From NCBI RefSeq assembly GCF_026015965.1, contig NZ_CP110383.1, positions 1,119,501 through 1,183,500 of the forward strand: a DNA stretch of 64,000 nucleotides, given 5' to 3'. The stretch is from Selenomonas sputigena (lineage in GTDB: Bacteria > Bacillota > Negativicutes > Selenomonadales > Selenomonadaceae). Below, one piece after another: positions 7,371 through 18,755 of this stretch. The notes below the pieces were generated by a model, which saw only the letters and a list, made by a program, of their open reading frames with translations, ran no database searches and was not told the origin of the DNA. The position numbers were made by a program, and so were the translations under genes. The first letter of the stretch is position 1; each line of letters starts with the position of its first letter.

Positions 7371-9032
7371 CTATTTAAATTCCACAAATTCATTGAGTCT
7401 GGCGCCACCCTTAATCATCGGCTCGACGAAGCTCTTCGCAAGTTTCAGCACGATGACACGGGGCTCGTTGGCTTGCATGGCACGGCTGAACGCACGGATA
7501 AACTCCTCCTGCGTCTGCACGGCTTCGGCTTCTATGCCGAAGCTTTTGGCGTAGGCGACAAAATCCATCGGATGTGCCAACTCGCAGGCGATGTAGCGCT
7601 CCTTGTACATGACCTTCTGCAGCTGACGGATCATGCCGAGAGCGCAGTTGTCCATGACAAGTGAAATCACGGGAAGCTTGAGCCTCGCGATCGTATACAG
7701 CTCGTTTCCCGTCATGCGCATGCCACCATCGCCTGCGATGTGGATGACGCGGCGGCTCCTGCCATAGGCGGCCTGCGCCCCCATGGCGGCGGGCAGGCCG
7801 AATCCCATCGTACCGAGGCCGCCCGAGGTCAGCCACGATCTCGGCTCTTCGATCCGCAAGTGAAGCGCCGCCCACATCTGATGCTGTCCGACATCGGTCG
7901 CAAACGAGTACGGCTTGCCTGCCGTAGCGAGCGCTACATGATGCATTGCCCACGGCACGCTCAGATCTCCCGCGTCGTAGTCGTAGGCGTATTTCGTGCG
8001 CCATTGGCGGATGCTCTTGAGCCATTCCTCGGTATGGTGCAGGGATTCCGGCTTCATCAAGAGATGCAAAATCGTCTTCATGTCGCCCGCAAGGCCAATG
8101 GAACTGGGGATGTTCTTGTCGATCTCCGCCGGGTCGATGTCGACATGGATGAACGTCGTGCCCTTCATGTACTTGACGACATTGCCCGTCTGGCGGTCTC
8201 CGAAGCGACTGCCGAGCGCAATGACGACATCGGATTCGGCAATCGCATGATTTGCCGCCTTGTGCCCGTGCATGCCGGCAAAGCCGACGCACAGGGGATG
8301 CGAGTGCGGCAGAGAACCAAGCCCCATCAAGGTCTGCACGACAGGGATGCCGTAGTGCTCAGCAAGAGCGGCCAGCTCTTTCGAGGCTCCTGCATAGATG
8401 ACGCCGCCGCCCGCGATGATGACGGGCTTTCGCGCCTGCCGAATCGCTTCCGCCGCCTCCGCCGCACAGATGAGGAAGTCCGCGTCGGGTTTTCCGGGCG
8501 TCTTCTCCTCATAGATGCAGCTTTCGTACTTCACATCGGCAAAGAAGAGGTCGCGCGGAATGTCGACGAGCACAGGCCCGGGCCTGCCGCTGCGCGCGAT
8601 GTCAAACGCTTCGCGCAAAGTCGGTATGAGTTTTGCCGCGTCCTTGACCTTGAAATTGTGCTTCGTCACGGGCATCGTGATGCCGAGGATGTCCGTTTCC
8701 TGAAAGGCGTCGCGCCCCAGAAGCCCCGTATCGACCTGCCCCGTGATCGCTACCATGGGGATGGAATCCATGAACGCCGTGGCGATGCCCGTCACGAGAT
8801 TCGTCGCGCCAGGCCCCGATGTCGCAAGACAGACACCGACCTTGCCCGTCGCACGCGCATAGCCGTCGGCGGCATGCGCTGCGCACTGCTCGTGCGAGGT
8901 GACGATCTGACGAATATTTCTTTCATCGTAAAGCGCATCGTAGAGCGGCAAGTTCATGCCGCCCGGATAGCCGAAGATCGTGTCGACGCCCTGCTCCTTC
9001 AGACATTCGACAACTGCTTTCGCGCCTCTCAT
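7371..9032 (-). CDS. ilvB: Acetolactate synthase large (catalytic) subunit
   Basis: ThDP-dependent enzyme that joins two pyruvates, or pyruvate and 2-oxobutyrate, at the start of valine, leucine and isoleucine synthesis. The 553-residue protein has the ThDP glutamate region VTSHEQCAAHAADGYARATG, the central FAD/Rossmann domain, and the C-terminal ThDP-Mg motif AGDGGMRMTGNELYT with VMDNCALGMIRQ. GGAGAGG precedes the ATG. It is the last gene of leuC-leuD-leuB-ilvB, 27 bases after leuB. Its regulatory subunit, ilvN, is in the neighbouring ilvN-ilvC unit, so the two halves of the enzyme come from different transcripts if the hairpin at 11915 stops readthrough. Confidence 0.95.
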   Translation of the reverse strand: MRGAKAVVECLKEQGVDTIFGYPGGMNLPLYDALYDERNIRQIVTSHEQCAAHAADGYARATGKVGVCLATSGPGATNLVTGIATAFMDSIPMVAITGQVDTGLLGRDAFQETDILGITMPVTKHNFKVKDAAKLIPTLREAFDIARSGRPGPVLVDIPRDLFFADVKYESCIYEEKTPGKPDADFLICAAEAAEAIRQARKPVIIAGGGVIYAGASKELAALAEHYGIPVVQTLMGLGSLPHSHPLCVGFAGMHGHKAANHAIAESDVVIALGSRFGDRQTGNVVKYMKGTTFIHVDIDPAEIDKNIPSSIGLAGDMKTILHLLMKPESLHHTEEWLKSIRQWRTKYAYDYDAGDLSVPWAMHHVALATAGKPYSFATDVGQHQMWAALHLRIEEPRSWLTSGGLGTMGFGLPAAMGAQAAYGRSRRVIHIAGDGGMRMTGNELYTIARLKLPVISLVMDNCALGMIRQLQKVMYKERYIACELAHPMDFVAYAKSFGIEAEAVQTQEEFIRAFSRAMQANEPRVIVLKLAKSFVEPMIKGGARLNEFVEFK

Positions 9033-9059
9033 GCAAAGCCTCTCCTTTCCTGCCCGCGC

Positions 9060-10127
9060 TTATATATGCGCGAGCACCGCTTCTGCCATCTGCTCGGTGG
9101 TTGCCTTCTTGAAACCGTCCTTCCAGAGGTCTGCCGTGCGCCAGCCATCGGCGAGCGCCGCATCGACGGCTGTTTCAATCGCCTGCGCCGCTTCTTCTTC
9201 GGCGAGCGCATAGCGCAGCAGCATCGCCGCCGAGAGAATCGTGCCGACGGGATTGGCGATGCCCTTTCCCGCAATATCGGGCGCAGAGCCGTGAATCGGC
9301 TCGAAGAGGCTCGTCTTTTCGCCGATGCTCGCCGACGGCATCATGCCGATGGAGCCGCCGACGACCGCCGCCTCGTCCGACAGAATGTCGCCGAAAAGAT
9401 TGCCCGTGACGATGACGTCGAACTGCGTCGGACGCACGGCAAGCTGCATGGCACAGTTGTCGACATAGAGATTCGTAAGCTCGACATCCGCGTAGTCCTT
9501 CGCGACCTCAGCCACCGTGCGCCGCCAGAGACGCGAGGTCGCAAGCACGTTCGCCTTGTCGACGCTCGTGACATGGCTGCGGCGCAGCTTCGCCGTCTCG
9601 AACGCGAGCTTTGCGATGCGCTCGACTTCGGGCACGGAATAGTTTTCGAGATCCCATGCTCTCTCGTAGCCGTCCTTGATTTCCGACTCGCACTTCTCGC
9701 CGAAGTAGATGCCGCCGATCAGCTCGCGCACGATGACGAGGTCAGCGCCCTTGACAAGCTCGGGCTTCAGCGGTGAATACTCGACGAGTGCATCAGCGAC
9801 CTTCACGGGACGCAGGTTTGCGTAAAGGCCGAGACCTTTCCGAAGACCCAAGATCGCCTTTTCAGGGCGCAGAGCAGGCTCTACCGCATCCCACTTGTCG
9901 CCGCCGACAGCGCCGAAGAGCACGCCATCCGCCGCCTGCGCGGCGGCAAGCGTCGCTTCCGGCAGCGGCGTGCCACACTTGTCGTAAGCCGTGCCGCCCG
10001 CATCATGCTCCTCATAGGAGAGCGCCAGATGGAACTTTTCCGCCGTCTTCTTGAGCACGGCGACGGCTGCATCCGTGATTTCTCTGCCAATGCCGTCGCC
10101 CGGTATCACCACGATCTTCTTTGCCAT
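9060..10127 (-). CDS. leuB: 3-isopropylmalate dehydrogenase
   Basis: Oxidatively decarboxylates 3-isopropylmalate to 2-oxoisocaproate in leucine synthesis. The 355-residue protein has the start KIVVIPGDGIGREITDAAV, the substrate loop LRKGLGLYANLRPVK, the conserved catalytic region SVDKANVLATSRLWR and the metal aspartates in GNLFGDILSDEAA. The C-terminal GSAPDIAGKGIANP NAD motif is intact. Its ATG overlaps the leuD stop by one base (TGATG), so translation is coupled. Confidence 0.97.
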   Translation of the reverse strand: MAKKIVVIPGDGIGREITDAAVAVLKKTAEKFHLALSYEEHDAGGTAYDKCGTPLPEATLAAAQAADGVLFGAVGGDKWDAVEPALRPEKAILGLRKGLGLYANLRPVKVADALVEYSPLKPELVKGADLVIVRELIGGIYFGEKCESEIKDGYERAWDLENYSVPEVERIAKLAFETAKLRRSHVTSVDKANVLATSRLWRRTVAEVAKDYADVELTNLYVDNCAMQLAVRPTQFDVIVTGNLFGDILSDEAAVVGGSIGMMPSASIGEKTSLFEPIHGSAPDIAGKGIANPVGTILSAAMLLRYALAEEEAAQAIETAVDAALADGWRTADLWKDGFKKATTEQMAEAVLAHI

Positions 10128-10621
10128 CAGAGCGCCCCCTTTTCCTTGATGTAATTGATCAGGCCGCCTGCTTCGGCAATCTCCTGCACGAATCCCGGCA
10201 GAGGATGCGCCTGAAAGACGTCGCCCGTCGTGAGATTCTCGATCTTTCCTGTTTCCGTATCGACGCGCAGCTCATCGCCCGCGCTGATCTTCTCCACATC
10301 ATCGCCGATTTCCAGGAGCGGCAAGCCGATGTTGATGCCGTTGCGATAGAAGATGCGCGCGAAATCTGCCGCGATGATCACGGGGATGCCTGAAGCCTTG
10401 ATGGCGACGGGCGCGTGTTCGCGCGACGAGCCGCAGCCGAAGTTCTTGCCGCCGACCATGATGTCGCCTTCCTGCACGTTTTTCGCGAAACTCTCATCAA
10501 TGTCAACCATGCAGTGCTCCGCCAGCTCCTTCGGATCGAAGCTGTTCAGATAGCGCGCGGGAATGATGACGTCCGTATCGATATTGTCGCCGTAGCGCCA
10601 GACTTTTCCTTGCAAACTCAT
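10127..10621 (-). CDS. leuD: 3-isopropylmalate dehydratase small subunit
   Basis: Swivel-domain subunit of isopropylmalate isomerase, which acts with LeuC to interconvert 2- and 3-isopropylmalate. 164 residues, the short form. Motifs include [17 protein letters not shown] at the N-terminus and the substrate-binding loop [12 protein letters not shown]. It starts one base after the leuC stop and overlaps leuB. Confidence 0.97.
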   Translation of the reverse strand: MSLQGKVWRYGDNIDTDVIIPARYLNSFDPKELAEHCMVDIDESFAKNVQEGDIMVGGKNFGCGSSREHAPVAIKASGIPVIIAADFARIFYRNGINIGLPLLEIGDDVEKISAGDELRVDTETGKIENLTTGDVFQAHPLPGFVQEIAEAGGLINYIKEKGAL

Positions 10622-10622
10622 C

Positions 10623-11885
10623 TCACTTTACCTCCTCCGGCGCGGCGATCCTGCCCAAGATGGCGCTCGCAGCTGCCACATGCGGGCCTGCCAGATAGAC
10701 TTCGCTGTCGACATGCCCCATGCGCCCGCGAAAATTGCGGTTCGTCGTAGAAACACAGCGCTCGCCCGCCGTCAAGATACCCATGTAGCCGCCGAGGCAA
10801 GGGCCGCACGTCGGCGCAGCAACGGCGCAGCCCGCATCGATGAAGACGTCAATGTAGCCGAGGTGCATCGCCTCCCGATAAACCGCCTGACTGCCCGGAA
10901 TCACGATGCAGCGCACATCGGGATGCACCTCGTGCCCCTTCAACAGCCCTGCGGAAATCTCAAGGTCTTCCAAGCGCCCGTTCGTACAGGAGCCGATGAC
11001 CACCTGATCGATCTTGATCGGCTCAGCGATGTCCATGACGCGCTTCGTGTTGCCCGGCAGATGCGGGAAAGCAACGACGGGACGCAGAGATGAGAGGTCA
11101 ATTTCGACGGTGCGGCAATACTTCGCATCAGCGTCCGAGGTCACAGGCTCATACGCGCCTTTGACGCGGCCTTCAACGTACTCCTTCGTCTTTTCATCGA
11201 ACGGGAAGATGCCGTTTTTCGCACCCGCTTCAATCGCCATGTTGGCAATCGTCAAACGATCCGTCATCGTCAGTGCAGCGACTCCTTCACCCGTGAATTC
11301 CAGTGACTTGTAGAGTGCGCCGTCGACACCAATCATGCCGATGAGCGTTAGGATCACGTCCTTGCCATTGACATCGGCAGGCTTCGCTCCCGTCAGATGC
11401 ACCTCGATCGTCTCGGGCACTTTGAACCAAGCCCGCCCCGTCGCCATGCCGACGGCGAGATCGGTCGTGCCGACGCCCGTCGAAAAGCCGTTCAATGCGC
11501 CATACGTACAGGTATGCGAGTCCGCGCCGATCGTCAGCATGCCCGGTCCCACAAGACCGAACTCAGGCAGGATGACATGCTCAATGCCCACGCGACCGAT
11601 CTCAAAATAATTCTTGATCTTGTGCTTTTTCGCGAAGTCACGCACGATCTTGCCGAGTCCCGCCGCCTTGATGTCCTTCGCCGGCTGGAAGTGATCGGGC
11701 ACGAGCGCAATCTTCTCGTTGTCGAACACAGGGCGGCCGATGCGTTCGAACTCCTTGATCGACGGCGGCGCCGTGATGTCATTCGCGAGCACCATGTCAA
11801 GCTGACAGGTAATCAGCTGTCCTGGTTCGACATGCGAAAGTCCTGCATGACGCGCGAGAATCTTCTCCGTCATATTCATTCCCAT
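10623..11885 (-). CDS. leuC: 3-isopropylmalate dehydratase large subunit
   Basis: Carries the [4Fe-4S] cluster of isopropylmalate isomerase. The 420-residue protein has the aconitase-family motifs [20 protein letters not shown], the cluster cysteine in [12 protein letters not shown] and the pair in [19 protein letters not shown] is 7 bases before the ATG at 11885, so the first of three N-terminal methionines is used. First gene of leuC-leuD-leuB-ilvB. A hairpin with a -10-like sequence in its loop lies just upstream (11915-11957). Confidence 0.97.
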   Translation of the reverse strand: MGMNMTEKILARHAGLSHVEPGQLITCQLDMVLANDITAPPSIKEFERIGRPVFDNEKIALVPDHFQPAKDIKAAGLGKIVRDFAKKHKIKNYFEIGRVGIEHVILPEFGLVGPGMLTIGADSHTCTYGALNGFSTGVGTTDLAVGMATGRAWFKVPETIEVHLTGAKPADVNGKDVILTLIGMIGVDGALYKSLEFTGEGVAALTMTDRLTIANMAIEAGAKNGIFPFDEKTKEYVEGRVKGAYEPVTSDADAKYCRTVEIDLSSLRPVVAFPHLPGNTKRVMDIAEPIKIDQVVIGSCTNGRLEDLEISAGLLKGHEVHPDVRCIVIPGSQAVYREAMHLGYIDVFIDAGCAVAAPTCGPCLGGYMGILTAGERCVSTTNRNFRGRMGHVDSEVYLAGPHVAAASAILGRIAAPEEVK

Positions 11886-11914
11886 GAAATTTCCTCCTGG
11901 ATAAGTCGAAAGAA

Positions 11915-11957
11915 AACGGCTTACACCTCATTATACCATAAAGGAGTGTAAGCCGTT
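11915..11957 (-). terminator. Hairpin between ilvC and leuC with a -10 box in the loop
   Basis: A perfect 12-base inverted repeat, AACGGCTTACAC / GTGTAAGCCGTT, with a 19-base loop. On the minus strand it follows ilvC and ends in GTTTTCTTTC, as a terminator would. The loop contains TGGTATAAT (11938-11930), an extended -10 about 45 bases before leuC. It could therefore end the ilvNC transcript, start the leu transcript, or do both. Confidence 0.6.
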
Positions 11958-11986
11958 CCAAGATTCAACGTTTGTTGTTGCTCAAA

Positions 11987-13000
11987 TCAGAACTTCAGCT
12001 CTTTCTTGTCACGAAGCCAAGGCATCATGTTGCGGAGCTCTGCGCCGACCTTCTCGATCGGATGCTCCTGATGAAGACGACGCTGTGCGAGGAAGTTCGC
12101 GCGACCGGCGGCACGGTTCTCCAACAGCCAATTGCGGGCAAACGTGCCGTCCTGAATCTCCTTCAGAACCTTCTTCATTTCCTTCTTCGTTTCTTCCGTG
12201 ATGATGCGCGGTCCGACCATGTAGTCGCCGTACTCAGCCGTGTCGGAGCAGGACTGACGCATCTTCGTCATGCCGCCCTCATAGCAGAGGTCAACGATGA
12301 GCTTCATCTCGTGGAAGCACTCAAAATATGCCATCTCGGGCGGATAGCCTGCCTCAACAAGAACCTCAAAGCCCGTCTGCATGAGCTGGCATACGCCGCC
12401 CATGAGCACGCACTGCTCACCAAAAAGATCCTCTTCCGTCTCATCGCGGAACGTCGTCTGAAGGACTCCGGAACGCGTTGCACCAAGCCCGCGCGCATAA
12501 GCGAGTGCAATGTCAAAGCACTTGCCCGTCTCATCCTTCTCAACAGCAAAGACCGCCGGAACGCCCGACCCTTCCTCGAAGGTGCGGCGAACGAGATGAC
12601 CGGGGCCCTTCGGTGCAACCATGAAAACGTCAATGCCAGCCGGAGGAACGATCTGCTTGAAGTGGATATTGAAACCATGCGCGAAGGCGAGAGCACTGCC
12701 TGGCTTGAGGTTGGGACCAATCTCTTCCTTGTAGACGTCCGCCTGCTTCTCATCCGGGATCAGAACCATCGTGATGTCCGCCTGCTTGACCGCCTCGGCG
12801 ACCGTCAAAACCTTGAGACCATGGGACTCGGCAGCAGCCTTGGACTTCGATCCCTCGTAAAGGCCGACGACGACGTTGACGCCGCTCTCCTTGAGGTTCA
12901 GCGCATGTGCATGTCCCTGGCTGCCGTAGCCGATGATGGCAACGGTCTTGCCCTTCATGACCTCCCAGTTCGCGTCCTGATCATAATAAGTTTTTGCCAT
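11987..13000 (-). CDS. ilvC: Ketol-acid reductoisomerase
   Basis: NADPH-dependent isomeroreductase converting acetolactate and acetohydroxybutyrate to dihydroxy acids in branched-chain amino acid synthesis. The 337-residue class I protein starts [20 protein letters not shown]. It has the Rossmann motif [19 protein letters not shown], and metal-binding acidic residues in [12 protein letters not shown] and the later ECFHEMKLI helix. The ATG at 13000 has GGAGAG upstream; a longer in-frame start lies inside ilvN. It overlaps the ilvN 3' end by 20 bases. Confidence 0.97.
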   Translation of the reverse strand: MAKTYYDQDANWEVMKGKTVAIIGYGSQGHAHALNLKESGVNVVVGLYEGSKSKAAAESHGLKVLTVAEAVKQADITMVLIPDEKQADVYKEEIGPNLKPGSALAFAHGFNIHFKQIVPPAGIDVFMVAPKGPGHLVRRTFEEGSGVPAVFAVEKDETGKCFDIALAYARGLGATRSGVLQTTFRDETEEDLFGEQCVLMGGVCQLMQTGFEVLVEAGYPPEMAYFECFHEMKLIVDLCYEGGMTKMRQSCSDTAEYGDYMVGPRIITEETKKEMKKVLKEIQDGTFARNWLLENRAAGRANFLAQRRLHQEHPIEKVGAELRNMMPWLRDKKELKF

Positions 13001-13511
13001 AATACTCTCTCTCCTCACAATCTTGATAAATGGTATGCTCACCGCGTTCGAGAGCGATGAGACCCGTGCGGATCGTTTCCAGGATGCCGTAGGGCGAAAG
13101 AAGCTGCAGGAATGCCGTGACCTTCGCATCATCTCCCGTGATTTCAAAAATCAAGGTTGTCGGCTGCACATCGACGACGCGTGCGCGAAAAATCTCCGCC
13201 ATCTTGAGCACGTCGAGACGATTCGTGTCGTCCGCTCTGACCTTGATGAGCGTCATGCCGCGGAAAACCGAGGCAGCGGAAAGGAGCGCCTGCACCTCGA
13301 CGACATCGGGCAGCTTTTCGAGCTGCTTCATCATCTGGTCGATCAGCTCCTCATCGCCATGCACGACGACGGTGATCCTGGAAAACTCCGCAGTCTCGGT
13401 CACACCGACAGACAGGCTGTCGATATTGAACTCCCGCCGCGAAAACATGCTTGCAACACGGACAAGTACGCCGGACTGATTCCTCACGAGTATGGAAAGC
13501 ACATGTCGCAT
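12981..13511 (-). CDS. ilvN: Acetolactate synthase small (regulatory) subunit
   Basis: Regulatory partner of IlvB that gives valine feedback inhibition in the family. 176 residues: an N-terminal ACT domain ([20 protein letters not shown], then [14 protein letters not shown]) and a C-terminal domain ending in a [13 protein letters not shown] tail. The ATG at 13511 has GGGAGG 7 bases upstream. It leads the ilvN-ilvC unit from a strong promoter at 13555-13583. The leader is only about 37 bases, so no T-box or peptide attenuator fits. Confidence 0.95.
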   Translation of the reverse strand: MRHVLSILVRNQSGVLVRVASMFSRREFNIDSLSVGVTETAEFSRITVVVHGDEELIDQMMKQLEKLPDVVEVQALLSAASVFRGMTLIKVRADDTNRLDVLKMAEIFRARVVDVQPTTLIFEITGDDAKVTAFLQLLSPYGILETIRTGLIALERGEHTIYQDCEEREYYGKNLL

Positions 13512-13554
13512 CTGAAATCCTCCCAACGCATAACCCTAGTGTAAACATGTATAC

Positions 13555-13583
13555 ATTATGGCAACATCGCTTCGGTTTGTCAA
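13555..13583 (-). promoter_or_regulatory. Promoter of ilvN-ilvC
   Basis: On the minus strand, TTGACA (13583-13578), a 17-base spacer and CATAAT (13560-13555). It begins only 14 bases past the stop of the upstream EF-G-like gene. The start region contains a partly symmetrical TGTATACATGTTTACA that could be an operator. Confidence 0.8.
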
Positions 13584-13596
13584 CAAGATTTTTTCC

Positions 13597-15675
<2,079 letters not shown>

Positions 15676-15758
15676 TTGATCAACTCCTCGTTATTTTATG
15701 TTTTCTTTATTCTCTGAAAATGAGATATATCCTGCTTTTTAGAGCGAGATAATTTTCC

Positions 15759-15799
15759 AAAAAAATACCGCCATCAAGCGGCCTTTGCCTGATGGCGGC
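15759..15799 (-). terminator. Terminator after the cobalamin adenosyltransferase gene
   Basis: On the minus strand, CCGCCATCA...TGATGGCGG with a GC/GC inner pairing around AAAG, followed by ATTTTTTT. It ends the 17352-15827 operon. Confidence 0.88.
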
Positions 15800-15826
15800 A
15801 TCTCTTCTTCCTTCACGTTCCTCTGC

Positions 15827-16327
15827 TCAATCTTCCGCTTCTTCCAAGCGCATCAGCATGAAGCAGTAATCGGAGAGGCGGTTGAGAAAGACGCGGTCTT
15901 CCTCATGGAGATCGGCCTCTTTCGCCAAGGCGCAGAAGCGTCTCTCAGCACGGCGCACGGACGTGCGTGCAAGATCGAGCATCGCGCCCGCCTGCGTATC
16001 GCCGGGGATGAGAAAGTGAGCGAGCTTCGGCAGCTTCGCATCGATGGCATCGATGTCCTTCTCCATCATCTCCGAATCCTCGCGCGTGATCATCGGCTTT
16101 TCACCAAGACTCGCGATATCGGCCATGAGAAGCGGCAGCTTCTTGAGCAGCACGAGAACCTTCTCCCGCACCGCTTCCTTTGTCGCAAAAGCGCGCGCCA
16201 TGGCGAGCGCCGATCCCGCCTCATCAACCGAACCGTACGTCTCGACGCGCAGCGCATCCTTATCGACGCGCTCGCCCGTATATAGGCTCGTCTGCCCCTT
16301 GTCACCTGTCTTCGTATAAACGCCCAT
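15827..16327 (-). CDS. Cob(I)yrinic acid a,c-diamide adenosyltransferase, PduO type
   Basis: Adds the adenosyl group of ATP to cob(I)alamin, making coenzyme B12. The 166-residue helical-bundle protein begins MGVYTKTGDKGQTSLYTGE, the PduO-type ATP-binding start. It also has the signature VETYGSVDEAGSALAMAR and the late RRAERRFCALAKE and LNRLSDYCFMLMR helices. The ATG at 16327 is preferred over a GTG three codons upstream because GAGG is 8 bases before it. It is the last gene of the gammaCA-ndk unit. Confidence 0.93.
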   Translation of the reverse strand: MGVYTKTGDKGQTSLYTGERVDKDALRVETYGSVDEAGSALAMARAFATKEAVREKVLVLLKKLPLLMADIASLGEKPMITREDSEMMEKDIDAIDAKLPKLAHFLIPGDTQAGAMLDLARTSVRRAERRFCALAKEADLHEEDRVFLNRLSDYCFMLMRLEEAED

Positions 16328-16378
16328 CTCTTTCACCTCAATGCTGTCAAACTTTCAGAAATCATGCGGCAGGAAATA

Positions 16379-16798
16379 TCAGTCGAGGACTTCGATCGCG
16401 CTGAAGAAAATGGCGATCTCGCGCGCCGCGCTCTCAGGGCTGTCGGAAGCGTGGACGGCGTTCTTGCCAACGCTTTCGGCGTAGAGCTTGCGAACCGTTC
16501 CTTCGGCGGCCTCCGCCGGATTCGTCTTGCCATTGATTTCGCGCACGCGTGCGATGGCATCATCACCTGCGAGCACCATGGCAACGAGCGGTGCAGACGT
16601 CATGAATTCTTCCAGCTCCGCATAGTAGGGACGTCCGATATGCTCGGCGTAGTGTTTCTGCGCCACGCGCGGCGTCATCTGCATGAGCTTCATCGCGAGA
16701 ATCTTGAGTCCCGCCTTTTCATAGATGGCGATGATGTCGCCCGTGTGCTGCTTCTCGAAAGCATCCGGCTTGATGAGTACCAAAGTCTTTTCCTGCAT
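16379..16798 (-). CDS. ndk: Nucleoside diphosphate kinase
   Basis: Transfers phosphate from ATP to other nucleoside diphosphates through a phospho-histidine. The 139-residue protein starts MQEKTLVLIKPDAFEK and has the active-site histidine in NAVHASDSPESA. The ATG at 16798 lies 8 bases after AAGGAG; an ATG two codons upstream is too close to that site. It is 14 bases after the gamma-carbonic anhydrase-like gene. Confidence 0.96.
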   Translation of the reverse strand: MQEKTLVLIKPDAFEKQHTGDIIAIYEKAGLKILAMKLMQMTPRVAQKHYAEHIGRPYYAELEEFMTSAPLVAMVLAGDDAIARVREINGKTNPAEAAEGTVRKLYAESVGKNAVHASDSPESAAREIAIFFSAIEVLD

Positions 16799-16812
16799 CT
16801 TCATATCTCCTT

Positions 16813-17352
16813 TTACTTCCCTTGATGTTCCCGCGCTTCGCGCTCCTCCCGATAGACTCGGGCCAGCTTGCAGTAATTCATCGCCGAGGCATGAACCGCC
16901 TCGACCTCGTCCTCGCGCAGCGCACGGATGATGCGCGATGGATTGCCATAGACCAGGGAATCGTGCGGAATCTTCTTGTGCTGCGTCAGAAGCGTCGCTG
17001 CTCCGATGATCGTATTTCCACCGATCTCCGTGTAGCCGAGCAAGGTGGATCCCATGCCGATCAGACAGTTGTTGCCAATCTTGCTGCAGTGAATCAGCGT
17101 GTTATGGCCGATCGTCACATAATCGCCGACAATCGTCGGCGCATCGCCCATGACATGGATCGTCGCATTGTCCTGAACGTTCGTGTACCTGCCGATGACG
17201 ACGGGCTGCAGATCGCCGCGGATGACCACATTGAACCAGATGTTCGCCCCTTCCATGATCGTCACATCGCCGACGATCGTAGCGTTCGGTGCAATGAGCG
17301 CCGTCGGGTCGATCTTCGGCACTTTGCCTTTGTAAGGCAGGATGACTGCCAT
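16813..17352 (-). CDS. Gamma-carbonic anhydrase-like hexapeptide protein
   Basis: A 179-residue left-handed beta-helix protein with hexapeptide repeats such as LIAPNATIVGDVTI and IGRYTNVQDNATIHVMG. The likely metal histidines lie in ATIHVMG and TIGHNTLIHC, as in gamma carbonic anhydrases and PaaY/CaiE-type proteins. Activity cannot be predicted because many members are inactive or act on other substrates. First gene of the operon with ndk and the adenosyltransferase, under the promoter at 17395-17423. Confidence 0.88.
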   Translation of the reverse strand: MAVILPYKGKVPKIDPTALIAPNATIVGDVTIMEGANIWFNVVIRGDLQPVVIGRYTNVQDNATIHVMGDAPTIVGDYVTIGHNTLIHCSKIGNNCLIGMGSTLLGYTEIGGNTIIGAATLLTQHKKIPHDSLVYGNPSRIIRALREDEVEAVHASAMNYCKLARVYREEREAREHQGK

Positions 17353-17394
17353 GCGAACCCCTCCCTTTTCCTTCTTCCCTTATCGGACAGAACT

Positions 17395-17423
17395 ATTATA
17401 AGGAATTTTTTCGCGCTTGTAAA
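17395..17423 (-). promoter_or_regulatory. Promoter of the gammaCA-ndk-adenosyltransferase operon
   Basis: On the minus strand, TTTACA (17423-17418), a 17-base spacer and a perfect TATAAT (17400-17395), about 43 bases before the first gene. Confidence 0.8.
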
Positions 17424-17494
17424 GGAGACGCCCGCATTCATGCCGACTCAGACCTCAGACAAATCCATTTCAAAAGCGCACTTCATAGCAGACC

Positions 17495-18721
17495 TCATAT
17501 TGGAAGCAACTGCGCCAAGCGTCGCACCCTTTCTTCACGCAGCCATTTCCCCACGTCCGCGCCGCGAAGTTCGGGCGGCGCCTCCGTACCACGCACTTGA
17601 AGCATTTTCCGCAACAGCTCTTCCCCATGCACCAGATAGTACGGTAAAGTGCCATGGTCGGCGCAGATGATACGACGAAAATCGGCGAAGGAAAGCCCCG
17701 ATTTTTCGACCGCAAGCAAAAGATCGGCAATCTTTCCCGTCTTTTTCAAAAGCGGTGCACGCATGTGCTCCTTGATGACGAAGTACGCCGCCATAAGCCA
17801 CGATTTTGGCAAGGTCATGTGCTTGTTCCACGCATCGAGTACAAGGAGTCCGCGCTGCTCGTGCCCGTAATGATGCGGCAGCATTTCCTCGGGAGTCTTC
17901 CCTTTGCCGATGTCGTGCACGAGAGCGGCAAAGCGCGCTTCGATCGTCTGCGTCTTTCGCGCTACGACATCGACGATCTGCATCGTATGGCAGTAGGCGT
18001 CGCCTTCGGGATGATATTCCGGCGGCTGCGTCTTTCCCTTCAGGGCAAAGATTTCCGGGAACACCGATTCCAAGAGGCTCGCGTGCGCAAGAGCTTCAAA
18101 AAAAAGCGAGGGCTGCGGCGCGGCAAGCGCACGCGAAAGCTCGTGCACGATGCGCTCTGTCGGTTCTTCCCCAAGCTCTGCAGCACAATCCGCCATCAGT
18201 GTCCGCGTGCCATCGTCGATGACAAATCCCAGTTCCGCCGCTTGACGCGCTGCACGAAGAGCCCGCACGGGGTCTTCGGAAAAATGATGCGACGTCGCGC
18301 GAATCACGCAATGCGCAAGGTCACTCCGTCCACCGTAGGGATCAATAAGTTCCATCGCGGGCAGGCGATAAGCCATGCTGTTGATGCGCGTATCGCGGCG
18401 AAAGAGATCGTCTTCGATCGTGACTTCCGCCCCAAAATCTACGGCAAAGCCGCGATAGCCATGCCCCGATTTCCTCTCGCGACGCGCGAAGGAAACTTCC
18501 GAGCGTACGCCGTCGATTTCTACGAGATAGACAGGAAAGGCGTGACCTATGAGAGAAGCTGCAGGGAAAAGCTCTGCGAAAGCCTCCCTTTCCAGCCCCG
18601 TGATGACGAAGTCCTTATCCCGCGGCGTTGCGCCTCTAAGATGATCGCGCACCCAGCCGCCGACGAGGTAGACCGTACCTCCCGCCCCTTCCACGGCCTT
18701 GACGAACTCCTCCTCACGCAT
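17495..18721 (-). CDS. CCA-adding tRNA nucleotidyltransferase with HD domain
   Basis: Adds or repairs the tRNA 3' CCA end. The 408-residue protein has the class II start VYLVGGWVRDHLRG, the catalytic pair in PRDKDFVITG, and the neck-region motif RRDTRINSMAYRL followed by DPYGG. The C-terminal half has an HD phosphohydrolase motif (AALVHDIGKGKTP). The ATG at 18721 has AAGGAG 6 bases upstream. It is last in the ACT-hom-thrB operon, 34 bases after thrB. Poly(A) polymerase is an alternative for this superfamily. Confidence 0.88.
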   Translation of the reverse strand: MREEEFVKAVEGAGGTVYLVGGWVRDHLRGATPRDKDFVITGLEREAFAELFPAASLIGHAFPVYLVEIDGVRSEVSFARRERKSGHGYRGFAVDFGAEVTIEDDLFRRDTRINSMAYRLPAMELIDPYGGRSDLAHCVIRATSHHFSEDPVRALRAARQAAELGFVIDDGTRTLMADCAAELGEEPTERIVHELSRALAAPQPSLFFEALAHASLLESVFPEIFALKGKTQPPEYHPEGDAYCHTMQIVDVVARKTQTIEARFAALVHDIGKGKTPEEMLPHHYGHEQRGLLVLDAWNKHMTLPKSWLMAAYFVIKEHMRAPLLKKTGKIADLLLAVEKSGLSFADFRRIICADHGTLPYYLVHGEELLRKMLQVRGTEAPPELRGADVGKWLREERVRRLAQLLPI

Positions 18722-18755
18722 ACACGACTCCTTCACCTTCGACACATTTCCTGCG

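Noticed and set aside
13512-13560. T-box or leader-peptide attenuator before ilvN
   Set aside because: The leader is only about 37 bases after a consensus promoter, too short for a T-box or attenuator.
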